From an uncultured Christensenellaceae bacterium (lineage in GTDB: Bacteria > Bacillota > Clostridia > Christensenellales > UBA3700): 64,000 bases of DNA. The stretch lies in assembly GCA_944383905.1 (NCBI GenBank), contig CALWRI010000007.1, positions 24,811 through 88,810 of the forward strand, written 5' to 3'. Position numbers and translations under genes: made by a program. Below the pieces are notes generated by a model. That model did not search any database. It was given only the letters and a program-made list of their open reading frames with translations, and was not told the origin of the DNA. Shown here in pieces: positions 44,804 to 53,587 of the stretch; positions within the stretch are counted from its first letter, which is position 1, and the number at the start of each line of letters is the position of its first letter.

Positions 44804-44833
44804 TTGACGGTTTTACCGTTTTTTTGATAAAAT
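44804..44833 (+). promoter_or_regulatory. efp promoter overlapping a small pepP terminator
   Basis: TTGACG at 44804-44809 and TAAAAT at 44828-44833 (18-base spacer). The same bases include the short hairpin ACGGT-TTT-ACCGT (44807-44819) followed by seven T, which can end pepP transcription. GGAGG lies in the leader before ATG 44866. Confidence 0.6.
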
Positions 44834-44865
44834 ATAAGCAAGCGTAAGCAAAATGGAGGTTTTTT

Positions 44866-45432
44866 ATGGCTGATTTTATATTGGCAGGCGATTTCAGAAA
44901 GGGCATTACCTTTGAGATGGACGGCAAAGTCATGACTATCGTTGACTTCTTACACGTCAAACCGGGCAAGGGCGCGGCGTTCGTTAGGACCAAACTGCGC
45001 AACGTCATTTCCGGCGGCGTTATCGAAATGACTTTCAACCCGACGGATAAATTCCCGACCGCGCATATCGAGCGCAAGACAATGAGCTATTCTTACAACG
45101 ACGGCGATCTGTATTACTTTATGGACAACGAGACTTTCGACATGATCCCGCTCAACAAGGAAGTATGCGAAGAAGCGTTGCAGTTCGTACCCGAAAACGG
45201 CGAAGTTACCGTATCTTTCTACAACGGCAACCCGTTCTCCGTCGAAGCTCCCAACTTTGTAGAGCTCAAGATAGTTCACAGCGAGCCCGGCGTCAAGGGC
45301 AACACCACCACCAACGCAACCAAGCCCGCTACGCTTGAAACAGGATATACGCTCAACGTACCGCTTTTCGTAAACGAAGGCGATACGATCAGAGTGGACA
45401 CCCGCACCGGCTCTTATATGTCCAGAGTGTAA
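44866..45432 (+). CDS. efp: Elongation factor P
   Basis: EF-P rescues ribosomes stalled at polyproline. The 188 residues form three beta-barrel domains: domain I with the loop [17 protein letters not shown], whose tip Lys35 is the modified position in the family, domain II with MEMTF-like [13 protein letters not shown], and domain III with the ending TGSYMSRV. The C-terminal signature [13 protein letters not shown] is clear. It has a strong GGAGG site and is a single gene unit. Confidence 0.97.
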   Translation: MADFILAGDFRKGITFEMDGKVMTIVDFLHVKPGKGAAFVRTKLRNVISGGVIEMTFNPTDKFPTAHIERKTMSYSYNDGDLYYFMDNETFDMIPLNKEVCEEALQFVPENGEVTVSFYNGNPFSVEAPNFVELKIVHSEPGVKGNTTTNATKPATLETGYTLNVPLFVNEGDTIRVDTRTGSYMSRV

Positions 45433-45457
45433 TCAGGCGAAAATCCTTGATATCGAC

Positions 45458-45482
45458 GACCCCGCAAAACGGGGTCTTTTTT
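45458..45482 (+). terminator. Intrinsic terminator after efp
   Basis: GACCCCG (45458-45464), CAAAA loop, CGGGGTC (45470-45476), then six T. Confidence 0.94.
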
Positions 45483-45885
45483 ATTAGTCAAGATCTACGC
45501 AAACGATATGAGATGTCGAGACTTATATATTTTGAAGTAATGATTTTTAACGGCGCTTTGCCGACGGTGCAGGGTGCAAGGAAAAAAATGACCTGATAAT
45601 GAAATTATTATAAAAACAAGCATATTTTAGAAATAATTAGCCAAACTTTTTGTAAATTTATCGTTTTTTTTACTATCGATCGACTTTCGCAAGATCACAA
45701 ACAAATATTTTTAGTCGTCACGGCGCGAGTACGCGCCGCGTTTTGCAACGATTGTCCTTGTTTCAATGTCAAATCTATTTCGTATTTTTCAATAAACCGC
45801 ATCTGTTTCAGAGGACAGTCAAACGGCTGTGTCTTGACGAATTTTGTAAAATTTCGTCGTCTTCGGTTTTACCGAGTTGCCGCAG
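45483..45885. other. Long AT-rich non-coding stretch before spoIIIAA
   Basis: About 400 bases with no convincing gene. It contains a perfect hairpin CGGCGCG-AGTA-CGCGCCG (45721-45738) followed by CGTTTT, and a second one GACGAATTTT/AAAATTTCGTC (45836-45858, one bulge). No strong sigma-A promoter seen. A short untranslated RNA ending at the first hairpin is possible. Confidence 0.4.
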
Positions 45886-45893
45886 CATAGATT
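45886..45893 (+). promoter_or_regulatory. Possible sigma-E -10 box of the spoIIIA operon
   Basis: CATAGATT, close to the sigma-E -10 consensus CATACAMT, 21 bases before ATG 45915 and identical to the box before sigK. The -35 region (GGTTTTA near 45865-45871) is a poor match. The spoIIIA operon is a known sigma-E target in Bacillus. Confidence 0.4.
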
Positions 45894-45914
45894 ATTGTAG
45901 CCGAGGAGTTGTCT

Positions 45915-46781
45915 ATGTTAAAAGACCTTTTGCCCGAAAGGGTATTCAGTTTTATAGTTTCCGGAGCCGACGTCGGCAAGCTGACCGAAGTCAGAATGAG
46001 GACGGGCAAGCCTCTTTCCGTCGCGGAATACGGAAAATATTTTTTCCCTTCCGTTGACGGTCACGAATACGTCGTCACGGGCGAAGACGTAGGACACGTC
46101 CTTGCGATCGCGACAAAACATTCGATGTACGCGGTAAACTCACGCATTGCAAACGGTTTTTTGAGTTGCGACGACGGGATAAGGATAGGCTTGTCGGGAG
46201 AAGGTGTCTACAAAAACGGAAAACTTTTTACGCTGAAAAACGTAAATTCTCTGTGTATCAGGATACCTTCGCAGATATTCGGGTGTGCGAGCGGACTTGA
46301 AAAGCTCGTCGACGACTTTGACAATACGCTGATAATTTCTCCTCCCGGTATGGGTAAAACGACGCTTTTGCGTGAAATGATACGTCTTTTGTCTCTCAAA
46401 GGCAAAAACGTCGTCGTTATCGACGAAAGGAACGAGCTATCTGCGAGTTGCGACGGCGTAGCAACGGCGGATCTCGGTCCAAACACCGACGTTTTACTGT
46501 TTTCCTGCAAAAAAGCGGGGTATGCCGACGCAGTGCGTTCATTGAGACCGGACGTGATTGCTACCGACGAGATATTCGGAAAAGACGAGATAAGCTGTCT
46601 GCGCGATATATGCAGATGCGGGGTAAAGGTTCTTGCTACCGTGCACGCGGACGGACTGTTGAGTCTCTTGAAAGATACCGTATACTGCGAACTTGCAGGC
46701 ATAATGAGATATTTTGTCGAACTCAGAGAGATAGGAAAAATATCCGCGCTTATCGATAAAAAGGAGTATAAAAAGTGCTGA
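45915..46781 (+). CDS. spoIIIAA: Stage III sporulation protein AA (secretion-type ATPase)
   Basis: SpoIIIAA is the cytoplasmic ATPase of the mother-cell channel (SpoIIIA-SpoIIQ) that feeds the forespore. The 288 residues include IRIGLSGEGVY in the N-terminal part, Walker A SPPGMGKTTLLREM, VVVIDERNELSA, SLRPDVIATDEIFGKDE with the Walker B Asp, and VKVLATVHAD. ATG 45915 follows GAGGAG by six bases; a TTG at 45909 is in frame but inside that spacing. First gene of a complete spoIIIAA-AH cluster. Confidence 0.95.
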   Translation: MLKDLLPERVFSFIVSGADVGKLTEVRMRTGKPLSVAEYGKYFFPSVDGHEYVVTGEDVGHVLAIATKHSMYAVNSRIANGFLSCDDGIRIGLSGEGVYKNGKLFTLKNVNSLCIRIPSQIFGCASGLEKLVDDFDNTLIISPPGMGKTTLLREMIRLLSLKGKNVVVIDERNELSASCDGVATADLGPNTDVLLFSCKKAGYADAVRSLRPDVIATDEIFGKDEISCLRDICRCGVKVLATVHADGLLSLLKDTVYCELAGIMRYFVELREIGKISALIDKKEYKKC

Positions 46782-47275
46782 AACTGCTTGTCGGCGCGCT
46801 GTTATTCGTCTGTTGCGGTTACGTCGGATACGGCATAAGCGCGCATTATAGAAAGAGATGCAATCTTCTCGTCTCCGCACTGGGGTATCTCGATCATCTC
46901 GAAAACGGCGTGTCATATCTTCAGAACACCCTCGGGGAACTTACGCTTTCGTATTGTCAGGGAAAGAAGGACGAATTCTGCAAGATACTCAAAAAGTATT
47001 CGGGATTGCTCGAAGGAGGTTACGTCATGAAAGAAGACTGCATTGCGGCGGCAAAAAGCCGCTATCTGACCGCATACGAGCAGTCTCTCGTCGCAGAAAT
47101 GCTTTTCTCGCTAGGGAAATCCGATCTCGATACTCAACTGTCGGACATAAAAAAATACCGCGCGGCGTTTTCGCCCATAGAGGATGCCGCAAAGTCAAAT
47201 CAGAAAAAATACGGAACGCTCGCTTTCAAGTTGGGCATATTGTCTGGACTTGCCGCAATGCTTGTCGTTGCCTGA
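46775..47275 (+). CDS. spoIIIAB: Stage III sporulation protein AB
   Basis: A 166-residue protein with an N-terminal membrane helix (about 3-22), a helical middle resembling GspF-type secretion proteins, and a C-terminal hydrophobic segment (LAFKLGILSGLAAMLVVA). GTG 46775 overlaps the spoIIIAA stop. The pattern YLDHLENGVSYLQNTLGEL is typical of the family. It is thought to work with SpoIIIAA at the base of the channel. Confidence 0.9.
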   Translation: MLKLLVGALLFVCCGYVGYGISAHYRKRCNLLVSALGYLDHLENGVSYLQNTLGELTLSYCQGKKDEFCKILKKYSGLLEGGYVMKEDCIAAAKSRYLTAYEQSLVAEMLFSLGKSDLDTQLSDIKKYRAAFSPIEDAAKSNQKKYGTLAFKLGILSGLAAMLVVA

Positions 47276-47288
47276 AAACGGAGGACGA

Positions 47289-47486
47289 ATGGAAATAGGG
47301 ATAATATTCAAAATCGCGGGAGTCGGACTTCTCACCGCAATCGTAAACATTGTGCTCAAAAAAAGCGACAAGGACGAGATCGCAACTCTCGCAACGCTTA
47401 CGGGACTCGTTATAGTGCTTCTCATCGTGCTCGACATGCTGGGCGGTCTTTTTGACAGTCTCAAATCCATATTGAGTTTGTACTGA
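47289..47486 (+). CDS. spoIIIAC: Stage III sporulation protein AC
   Basis: A small 65-residue membrane protein with two hydrophobic helices (IIFKIAGVGLLTAIVNIVLKK, and LTGLVIVLLIVLDMLGGLF split after KKSDKDEIA). Length and sequence fit SpoIIIAC, which packs with SpoIIIAD. I start at ATG 47289 after GGAGGA; the longer frame upstream lies in the spoIIIAB end and is not plausible. Confidence 0.92.
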   Translation: MEIGIIFKIAGVGLLTAIVNIVLKKSDKDEIATLATLTGLVIVLLIVLDMLGGLFDSLKSILSLY

Positions 47487-47869
47487 TGGACGTTTTCAGG
47501 CTTATATCGGTGGGAATAATCGGCGCGATCGCCTGTCTTTTGCTAAAAAAGACGGATGGGCAGTACGCCGCGCTCGTCGCGGTAGCGACTGGTATAGTAA
47601 TTCTGATTGTATGCGTGAAATCGCTTGCGTCAGTGCTCGTGTCGTTGCAGGAAATAGTCGACAGAACGGGCATAGACAACGCTTTGTTTTCCGCGCTTCT
47701 GAAAATCGTCGGCATCGGCTATCTGACCGAATACGCGTGCGGACTTTGCGAAGATCTCGATTGCGGAGGAATTTCCAAAAAAATCGCGCTTGCGGGCAAG
47801 ATCGCAATATTCCTTATGGCGTTGCCGATAGTAAACGCGCTTATAGATACCGTACAGGAGCTTGTATGA
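47486..47869 (+). CDS. spoIIIAD: Stage III sporulation protein AD
   Basis: A 127-residue membrane protein with four hydrophobic segments; the start MDVFRLISVGIIGAIACLLLKK and the conserved LLKIVGIGYLTEYACGLCEDL segment identify the family. The ATG overlaps the spoIIIAC stop by one base (TGATG). It is part of the multi-subunit membrane complex of the mother-cell channel. Confidence 0.93.
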   Translation: MDVFRLISVGIIGAIACLLLKKTDGQYAALVAVATGIVILIVCVKSLASVLVSLQEIVDRTGIDNALFSALLKIVGIGYLTEYACGLCEDLDCGGISKKIALAGKIAIFLMALPIVNALIDTVQELV

Positions 47870-49047
47870 GAATGAGAACAAAGATAAAGATCCTCGCGCT
47901 TATGACGCTTGCGTACGTTGCCTTGCTGTTATGCGGAGGCACCGCATTTGCCGACGACTCCGTAAAAGAGGAGCTCGAAGAGCAGATTGGGGACAAGCTG
48001 GGGGAGCTGGACTTTTCCGAAATACAGCAATGGATAGACTCTTACGGCGGAGACGTGGCGGATGGCGGGTTTCTCGAAACGGTCAAAAAGGTGATCGGAG
48101 GCAAGTACGACGGCGACGCAAAAGGGTTTTTCAACGCAGTAGCAACTGTGGCGACGAAAAGCATAAGGGGATCATTGCCCTCGCTTATTGCGATATTCGC
48201 GATCGCATTGCTGTACTCGATCGTCGGCGGACTCTCCGGCGGTTTTCTGAAAAAGAGCACGACGGAACTGATATATTTCGCCTGTTACGCCGCGATGATC
48301 TCCATAGTCATAGCGAGAGTCGCTTCTTTGCTCTCCGAAGCAACGTCGACGGTCAGATCCATGCAGTCTCTGATGAACGCGTGTTTTCCAGTTCTTCTGA
48401 CATTGCTTACCGCGCTCGGGTCCTCTTCCGCGGCGTCGGTATATCAACCGATGACGGCGATTTTGTCGTCGGGCGTGACCACTGTCGTGACGACGGTCGT
48501 TCTGCCTCTCTTTATTGCGGCAACAACTGTCGGAATAATAGGCAATCTGAGTAAAAACATAAAACTTTCAAAGCTGACTTCCTTTTTCAAAAGTTGCGCC
48601 AATTGGATACTCGGCGGAGTTTTCGGTATATTCGCGACGTTTTTGTCAGTTCAGGGTCTGACGGGATCGATAGCGGATACGATTTCGGTAAAAACGGCGA
48701 AATTCGCCTTGCAGAGTTACGTTCCGCTTCTCGGGGGATATCTTTCGGACGGATTCGATCTCGTGCTCGCTGGACTCGTGCTTATTAAAAATTCGACGGG
48801 ACTCGTGATAACTCTTCTGATATTGTCCGCCGTCGCCGCGCCCGTCGTCGACACCGCCGTTTTCGCTCTCGGACTCAAGCTCGTAAGCGGACTCGTCGAA
48901 CCTGTCGGAGACGAGAGGTTTTCGTCTATGCTCGCCGGCGTATCAAAAAATCTCGGGGTGCTCGTCGCGATAATACTCGGGGTCGGTTTTATGTTCGTCG
49001 TAACGGTCATGCTGATCGTCGCGACGTGCAACGCGGGGGTAGTATGA
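47866..49047 (+). CDS. spoIIIAE: Stage III sporulation protein AE
   Basis: A polytopic membrane protein of 393 residues. The first 30 residues look like a signal peptide (hydrophobic core LALMTLAYVALLLCGGTAFA with an ADD start after it), followed by a soluble part to about 100 and eight or so membrane helices. Family motifs GGYLSDGFDLVLAG and FALGLKLVSGLVEPVGDERF are present. I start at ATG 47866, overlapping spoIIIAD; upstream in-frame codons lie inside spoIIIAD. Confidence 0.94.
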   Translation: MRMRTKIKILALMTLAYVALLLCGGTAFADDSVKEELEEQIGDKLGELDFSEIQQWIDSYGGDVADGGFLETVKKVIGGKYDGDAKGFFNAVATVATKSIRGSLPSLIAIFAIALLYSIVGGLSGGFLKKSTTELIYFACYAAMISIVIARVASLLSEATSTVRSMQSLMNACFPVLLTLLTALGSSSAASVYQPMTAILSSGVTTVVTTVVLPLFIAATTVGIIGNLSKNIKLSKLTSFFKSCANWILGGVFGIFATFLSVQGLTGSIADTISVKTAKFALQSYVPLLGGYLSDGFDLVLAGLVLIKNSTGLVITLLILSAVAAPVVDTAVFALGLKLVSGLVEPVGDERFSSMLAGVSKNLGVLVAIILGVGFMFVVTVMLIVATCNAGVV

Positions 49048-49505
49048 CGGGTTGGATCCTGGGGATAGTCGGAGTCGTCGTCGTGGGAGTGCTCATCGAC
49101 GTGCTTATGCCCGAAGGCGAGAGCAACAAATACGTCAAAGGGGTCTACGCGCTGATCGTCGTGCTCGTCATCGCGTCTCCCGTCGTTAAATTTCTCAAGT
49201 CGGACGTCGATTTTTCAAAGTATTTCGATTCCGCATTCGAGACGGACAGCGCGTTTGTGGAAAGCGTAAACGACGACAGAAAGCAGGCTGACGAGGACAA
49301 AATCGCAAATACTCTCAAACTCCGAGGTTACGAAAACGCGCAGGTGGTCATATTCAGAGAGGCGTCCGACATATATCGGATCGACAGGGTGAACGTGGAC
49401 ATCACTTTGTGTGCGCAGTCGAAAGACGAATGCGGCGACGAAATAGAAAAGATTGTAAAAAACGCAGTTGACTGCGACGAGGTGAGAATATATGACAACA
49501 AATAA
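49044..49505 (+). CDS. spoIIIAF: Stage III sporulation protein AF
   Basis: A 153-residue protein with two N-terminal membrane helices (about 3-22 and 37-55) and a soluble alpha/beta domain resembling a ring-building motif of secretion systems (about 95-150: ENAQVVIFREAS, RVNVDITL). The family is weakly conserved; the assignment uses topology and position. ATG 49044 overlaps the spoIIIAE stop. The end overlaps spoIIIAG by 14 bases. Confidence 0.88.
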   Translation: MTGWILGIVGVVVVGVLIDVLMPEGESNKYVKGVYALIVVLVIASPVVKFLKSDVDFSKYFDSAFETDSAFVESVNDDRKQADEDKIANTLKLRGYENAQVVIFREASDIYRIDRVNVDITLCAQSKDECGDEIEKIVKNAVDCDEVRIYDNK

Positions 49506-50040
49506 GGACGCGACCGCAAAGGTCGGATTTTTGCAGAAACTCAAAAGCGTAAAGCATATCGAAATAATAATCGCCGTTGCTTTGTGCGCGTTGCTGATAG
49601 CGGGATATCTCGCATACAACTTCATAAGCGACGATACAGACGTCGAAACGTCCGACGGTACGGATATAAGCCGTCAGGTGGCGGACATAATATCCGAAAT
49701 CGAGGGCGTCGGCAAGTGCAAGATCCTGATAACTTACGACGGATCGGAAAGTTATGAGATAGCTTACGACGAAGAGACCGTCACGACAACGACGACGGAC
49801 AGCGACTCGAACAGCGACAGAACGGTCACGAATACGACCACGACGTCAAAGCCCGTAACGGTCACGGTAGACGGGAAGGAACAGCCGCTCGTCATTTCCA
49901 AATCGCCCGCAAAGATCGAGGGGATAGTCGTCGTCGCGCAGGGAGGAGACGACGTTTCGGTAAAAATCGACATAATAGACGCACTTTGCGCACTTCTCGA
50001 CGTCGACGGATCGAAAATTAAAGTGTATAAAATGAAATGA
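49492..50040 (+). CDS. spoIIIAG: Stage III sporulation protein AG
   Basis: A 182-residue single-pass protein (helix about 23-43) whose outer domain forms a large ring in the intermembrane space in Bacillus. The ring-building motif segments are ISEIEGVGKCKILITYDG and PAKIEGIVVVAQGGDDVSVK. Between them is a Thr/Ser/Asp-rich insert (about 100-123) matching the beta-triangle insertion region of SpoIIIAG. A gap of 87 bases to spoIIIAH holds a small hairpin (TTTCGG/CCGAAA) and an A/T run. Confidence 0.92.
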   Translation: MTTNKDATAKVGFLQKLKSVKHIEIIIAVALCALLIAGYLAYNFISDDTDVETSDGTDISRQVADIISEIEGVGKCKILITYDGSESYEIAYDEETVTTTTTDSDSNSDRTVTNTTTTSKPVTVTVDGKEQPLVISKSPAKIEGIVVVAQGGDDVSVKIDIIDALCALLDVDGSKIKVYKMK

Positions 50041-50127
50041 TCGCAAATATAATTAAACAGAAAGGTTTTCGGACAAAAGCCGAAAGGCGGAAAAAAATAT
50101 ATTTTTTTACATCCATGGAGGTATTTT

Positions 50128-50661
50128 ATGGCAGAACAGACAAAGGCAGTGAAAGTCAGAAGGCAGCTTTCCTCAAACGCTAAAAAGGTCATCGTCCTTT
50201 GCAGCATGGTAGCGTTGCTCGTACTTACGGGCGTGCTCAACTTCGCGCTCAACAGCGATTGGTTCTCGTCCGCGACCAGCGACGGACAGCTCACGGGAGG
50301 AGACAGCGTCGAGACCTTCTTCAGTACATACCGCACGAGCCGCGAGACTGCGAGAGCCGAAGAGATGAGCTATCTCGAAGCCATCATTGCGTCCGAGATT
50401 TCGACCGAAGAGGCAAAGGCTACCGCGGAAACGATGAAGCAGGACCTTCTCAACAATATCGAAGCCGAACTCGTTATCGAGAGCCTTATCAAGGCAAAAG
50501 GCTTTGAAGACGCGGTCGTTACCATGAGCACGAACAACGTAAACGTGATCGTCAACAAGAGCGAGCTCGAAAAGGAGGAAGTCGCGCAGATACTCAACGT
50601 GATCCTCGAAGAAACGGATTATACCGCAAGCGAAGTCGTTGTCGTTCCATATACCGCGTAA
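50128..50661 (+). CDS. spoIIIAH: Stage III sporulation protein AH
   Basis: A 177-residue single-pass protein. The membrane helix is at about 20-40; the extracytoplasmic domain is an EscJ/YscJ-like ring-building domain that in Bacillus binds SpoIIQ across the double membrane. Typical motif: RAEEMSYLEAIIASEISTEE and a C-terminal QILNVILEETDY. GGAGG site precedes ATG 50128. In Bacillus accB and accC follow this gene; here the next gene is yqhY. Confidence 0.92.
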   Translation: MAEQTKAVKVRRQLSSNAKKVIVLCSMVALLVLTGVLNFALNSDWFSSATSDGQLTGGDSVETFFSTYRTSRETARAEEMSYLEAIIASEISTEEAKATAETMKQDLLNNIEAELVIESLIKAKGFEDAVVTMSTNNVNVIVNKSELEKEEVAQILNVILEETDYTASEVVVVPYTA

Positions 50662-50664
50662 CGC

Positions 50665-50693
50665 TTGTCAAATACGGCAAAGTATGATACAAT
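50665..50693 (+). promoter_or_regulatory. Promoter of the yqhY-nusB-folD-xseAB-ispA unit
   Basis: TTGTCA at 50665-50670, 17 bases, TACAAT at 50688-50693; start about 50700; leader of 18 bases with CGGAGGTG. Confidence 0.83.
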
Positions 50694-50717
50694 TAAGGCA
50701 TATTTCGGAGGTGTGAT

Positions 50718-51065
50718 ATGTCACAGGACAACTATCAGACGAGAGAGACCTACGTCAACATAATCACTTCTGTTGCCGGCAGCGCCGCTTCTCAAGTCGA
50801 AGGTATAGCGTCCGTATCGTACGAAGCGGGCTTGACAAAGAACATCAAACTCGGCAAAAAAGGAAAGAGTAAGGCTATTTCGGTAGAATTGTACGACGAT
50901 ATGACGGCTATCATCGACGTGTCCGTCAACGTGTATTACGGTCACGTCATACCAAGAGTCATCGCAGGATTGCAGGAAAAGATCAAGACCGAAGTCGAAA
51001 GAGCGACGTCTTACAAGGTCAAAGCGGTCAACGTGACGGTTGCGGGAGTCGTCTACTCCAACTGA
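50718..51065 (+). CDS. yqhY: Asp23/Gls24 family envelope stress protein (YqhY type)
   Basis: A 115-residue Asp23 family protein. The YVNIITSVAGSAASQVEGIASV start and the VNVYYGHVIPRVIAGLQEKIKTEVE core are diagnostic. In Bacillus yqhY lies between accC and nusB and affects acetyl-CoA carboxylase; the acc genes are missing at this place here. A GC-rich hairpin follows (51081-51107). Confidence 0.9.
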   Translation: MSQDNYQTRETYVNIITSVAGSAASQVEGIASVSYEAGLTKNIKLGKKGKSKAISVELYDDMTAIIDVSVNVYYGHVIPRVIAGLQEKIKTEVERATSYKVKAVNVTVAGVVYSN

Positions 51066-51080
51066 AGAAAATTTTTTGTG

Positions 51081-51108
51081 ACCCTCCGGCGGATTCCGTC
51101 GGAGGGTT
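51081..51108 (+). terminator. Hairpin, weak terminator between yqhY and nusB
   Basis: ACCCTCCGGCGG (51081-51092), ATT loop, CCGTCGGAGGGT (51096-51107), one G-U pair. Only three T follow, so termination is probably partial. Confidence 0.5.
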
Positions 51109-51124
51109 TACGACGGAGAAATAT

Positions 51125-51541
51125 ATGAGCAGAAAAAAGGCGCGCGATTATGCGTACAAACTCGTCTTCGAGTGGTTGTTCAACAGGGAGTCGGGAGAGC
51201 AGCCCCCGACGATGGACTCGATTTTCGAAGACAGCGAGATAACCGTTTCGGACAAGGATTATATCAGGAACGTCGTGGAAGGGATTCAATCCAACTACGA
51301 CGATCTTTGCGTATTGATCGAGCAAAATTCGCGCAATTTCAAGATCGACCGCATTTTCAAACCCGATCTTGCGGCGTTGCTTCTTTCGTCTTTCGAACTC
51401 AAATTCATGCCCGACATTCCGCCCGCGGTTTCGATAAGCGAGATTCTCGACATTGTCAAGACTTATTCCACGCCCGAAAGCCATGTCTTCGTAAACGGCG
51501 TTCTTGCGGGGATATACAAACAGCTCGGGAGGAAAGAATAA
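51125..51541 (+). CDS. nusB: Transcription antitermination factor NusB
   Basis: NusB joins the antitermination complex on rRNA operons. The 138-residue all-helical protein shows KKARDYAYKLVFEWLFN at the start, and PPAVSISEILDIVKTYSTPESHVFVNGVL near the end, the conserved C-terminal motif. The nusB-folD-xseA-xseB-ispA-dxs-tlyA order equals that of Bacillus. Stop and folD start overlap by one base. Confidence 0.95.
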   Translation: MSRKKARDYAYKLVFEWLFNRESGEQPPTMDSIFEDSEITVSDKDYIRNVVEGIQSNYDDLCVLIEQNSRNFKIDRIFKPDLAALLLSSFELKFMPDIPPAVSISEILDIVKTYSTPESHVFVNGVLAGIYKQLGRKE

Positions 51542-52386
51542 TGTTGATATACGGCAAGGCGGTCGCGGCGGATACCCGCGCCGAACTCAAAATCAAGGTC
51601 GAAGAATTTGAAAAACGCTTTGGCAGAAAACCCTGCCTTTCGGTCATAATAGTCGGAGAGGACCCCGCTTCGCAGACCTATGTAAGAAACAAGATCGCGG
51701 GCTGTGCCGAGGTCGGCATGAGATCCTTGCATTACGAATACGCGGACGGCACTCCTCAACGGGAGATAGAAAAGACACTGACAGCCCTCGCGGAGGACGA
51801 TACGGTCGACGGCATACTCGTTCAGTTGCCGCTTCCCGCAGGCTATGACGAAAGAAAACTCCTCAATCTCATACCGGACGAAAAGGACGTCGACGGCTTT
51901 TCTCCGACAAATCTCGGACTTCTCGCTATGAACAGACCGAGGACCATTTCGTGCACGCCTTTCGGCGTGATGAAGATGCTCGAGACGACGGGCGTCGATC
52001 TAAAGGGCAAAAACGCCGTCGTTATTGGCAGAAGCAATACCGTCGGAAAGCCCATGGCGATGCTTCTTCTCAATGCGGACTGCACGGTGACGGTGTGTCA
52101 CAGCAAGACGCAGGGGCTCAAAGAGATAGCTTCAAAAGCCGACATTCTCGTCGCCGCGATCGGCAGACCAAGGTTTGTGACCGCGGATATGGTAAAAGAC
52201 GGCGCGATCGTCATAGACGTCGGCATCAACCGCGTGGACGGCAAGCTCGTAGGCGACGTTGACTTCGAAAACGTAGAAAAAAAGGCGTCTTTCATAACTC
52301 CCGTACCGGGCGGAGTGGGACCCATGACGATAACGATGCTCCTTGCAAACACTTTGCAGGCGGCTCTTGCAAAGGCGGAGAAATGA
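51541..52386 (+). CDS. folD: Methylenetetrahydrofolate dehydrogenase/cyclohydrolase
   Basis: FolD interconverts methylene-, methenyl- and formyl-tetrahydrofolate with NADP. The 281 residues include SVIIVGEDPASQTYVRNK with the catalytic Lys, DGILVQLPLP, PDEKDVDGFSPTNLG, VVIGRSNTVGKPMAMLL and TPVPGGVGPMTITML. I start at ATG 51541 (GGGAGG upstream); the longer open frame upstream lies in nusB. Its end overlaps xseA by 4 bases. Confidence 0.97.
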   Translation: MLIYGKAVAADTRAELKIKVEEFEKRFGRKPCLSVIIVGEDPASQTYVRNKIAGCAEVGMRSLHYEYADGTPQREIEKTLTALAEDDTVDGILVQLPLPAGYDERKLLNLIPDEKDVDGFSPTNLGLLAMNRPRTISCTPFGVMKMLETTGVDLKGKNAVVIGRSNTVGKPMAMLLLNADCTVTVCHSKTQGLKEIASKADILVAAIGRPRFVTADMVKDGAIVIDVGINRVDGKLVGDVDFENVEKKASFITPVPGGVGPMTITMLLANTLQAALAKAEK

Positions 52387-53576
52387 ACTCTCCCAAGTTT
52401 TTAAGCGTCAGCATTGTCAATATGTATATCCACAACGTCTTTCTCGCAGAGGAAATGCTGCACGGGATAGACGTGGTAGGCGAGGTCAGCGGCATAAGCG
52501 TTGTGCGCGGCCACGCCTATTTTACTTTGAAGGACAAGGACGCGCAGATAGCTTGCAACAGCTTTAATTGCGCAAAGACTTACGTCCCGAAAAACGGAGA
52601 GCTCGTCATCGTCAGAGGTAGCGTTTCCTATTATGAGAAAAACGGAAAGTTGAGTCTCAACGCGGACGTGATCGTGCCTTACGGCGCGGGATTGATCGCA
52701 ATGAAGCTCGAAGAGCTCAAAAACAGGCTGGCGGCGGAAGGAATATTCGACGCGTCTCACAAGAAAAGTCTGCCGGCATATCCCAAAAACGTATGCGTGC
52801 TCACGTCTTCGACAGGCGCGGTGATAAAAGACATCATCACGACGGTCAGAAGATACAACGATCTGATCGACATCAGTCTGTACGGCGTGCAGGTGCAGGG
52901 CGAAAACAGCGCAGACAGTATAGTCAAAGCGCTTGCAATAACGGACAAGCTCGGTTTCGACGTGATAATAATCGCGAGAGGAGGCGGCTCGCAGGAAGAC
53001 CTTATGCCCTTCAACGACGAGCGACTCGTCAGAGCGGTATATCAAGCAAATACGCCGATAATATCCGCTGTCGGACACGAGACAGATTATACGCTTTGCG
53101 ACCTCGCGGCGGACGTCAGAGCCGCGACTCCGACGGCTGCGGCGGAACTTGTCGCATTCGACGTCAACGAGCTAAAACGGCAACTTTCGGATTTTTCCTC
53201 CAAGGCGAAGAGAGCTTTGCTCGACAAAGCCGCCCGCGCTTCGGAAGGACTGAAAATGGTTTCAGGACGAATGTTATCCGCGGCTACCGCAAGGATAACC
53301 GCGGCGGGAGCGGCGCTGTCGCTGTCGGAAAAATACTGTGTTTCCGCGGCAGATGCGTTGCTCAAAGAAAAGAAGACCCGTTGCGAAAACGCCGTCGTCA
53401 GACTCGGCGCGGCAAATCCCGCTTCCATTCTCGAAAAGGGATTTTTCACCTTGCAGGCAAAGTCGGGCAGGGTCAGAAGGATAAGCGAGCTTTCTCCGGG
53501 CGACGAAGTCACGATATCTTCGGGCGACGGACAGGCTCTTGCGACTGTAAACGAAATAACTGTAAATAAAAAATAA
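52383..53576 (+). CDS. xseA: Exodeoxyribonuclease VII large subunit
   Basis: The large subunit of exonuclease VII, which degrades single-stranded DNA into oligonucleotides. The 397 residues contain an N-terminal OB fold (about 15-100, with VVGEVSGISVVRGHAYFTLKD), the catalytic domain with VLTSSTGAVIKDI, VIIIARGGGSQEDL, FNDERLVRAVY and SAVGHETDYTLCDLAADVRAATPTAAAEL, and a long coiled-coil C-terminal part. xseB follows after 11 bases. Confidence 0.96.
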   Translation: MNSPKFLSVSIVNMYIHNVFLAEEMLHGIDVVGEVSGISVVRGHAYFTLKDKDAQIACNSFNCAKTYVPKNGELVIVRGSVSYYEKNGKLSLNADVIVPYGAGLIAMKLEELKNRLAAEGIFDASHKKSLPAYPKNVCVLTSSTGAVIKDIITTVRRYNDLIDISLYGVQVQGENSADSIVKALAITDKLGFDVIIIARGGGSQEDLMPFNDERLVRAVYQANTPIISAVGHETDYTLCDLAADVRAATPTAAAELVAFDVNELKRQLSDFSSKAKRALLDKAARASEGLKMVSGRMLSAATARITAAGAALSLSEKYCVSAADALLKEKKTRCENAVVRLGAANPASILEKGFFTLQAKSGRVRRISELSPGDEVTISSGDGQALATVNEITVNKK

Positions 53577-53587
53577 ACGGTGACGAT

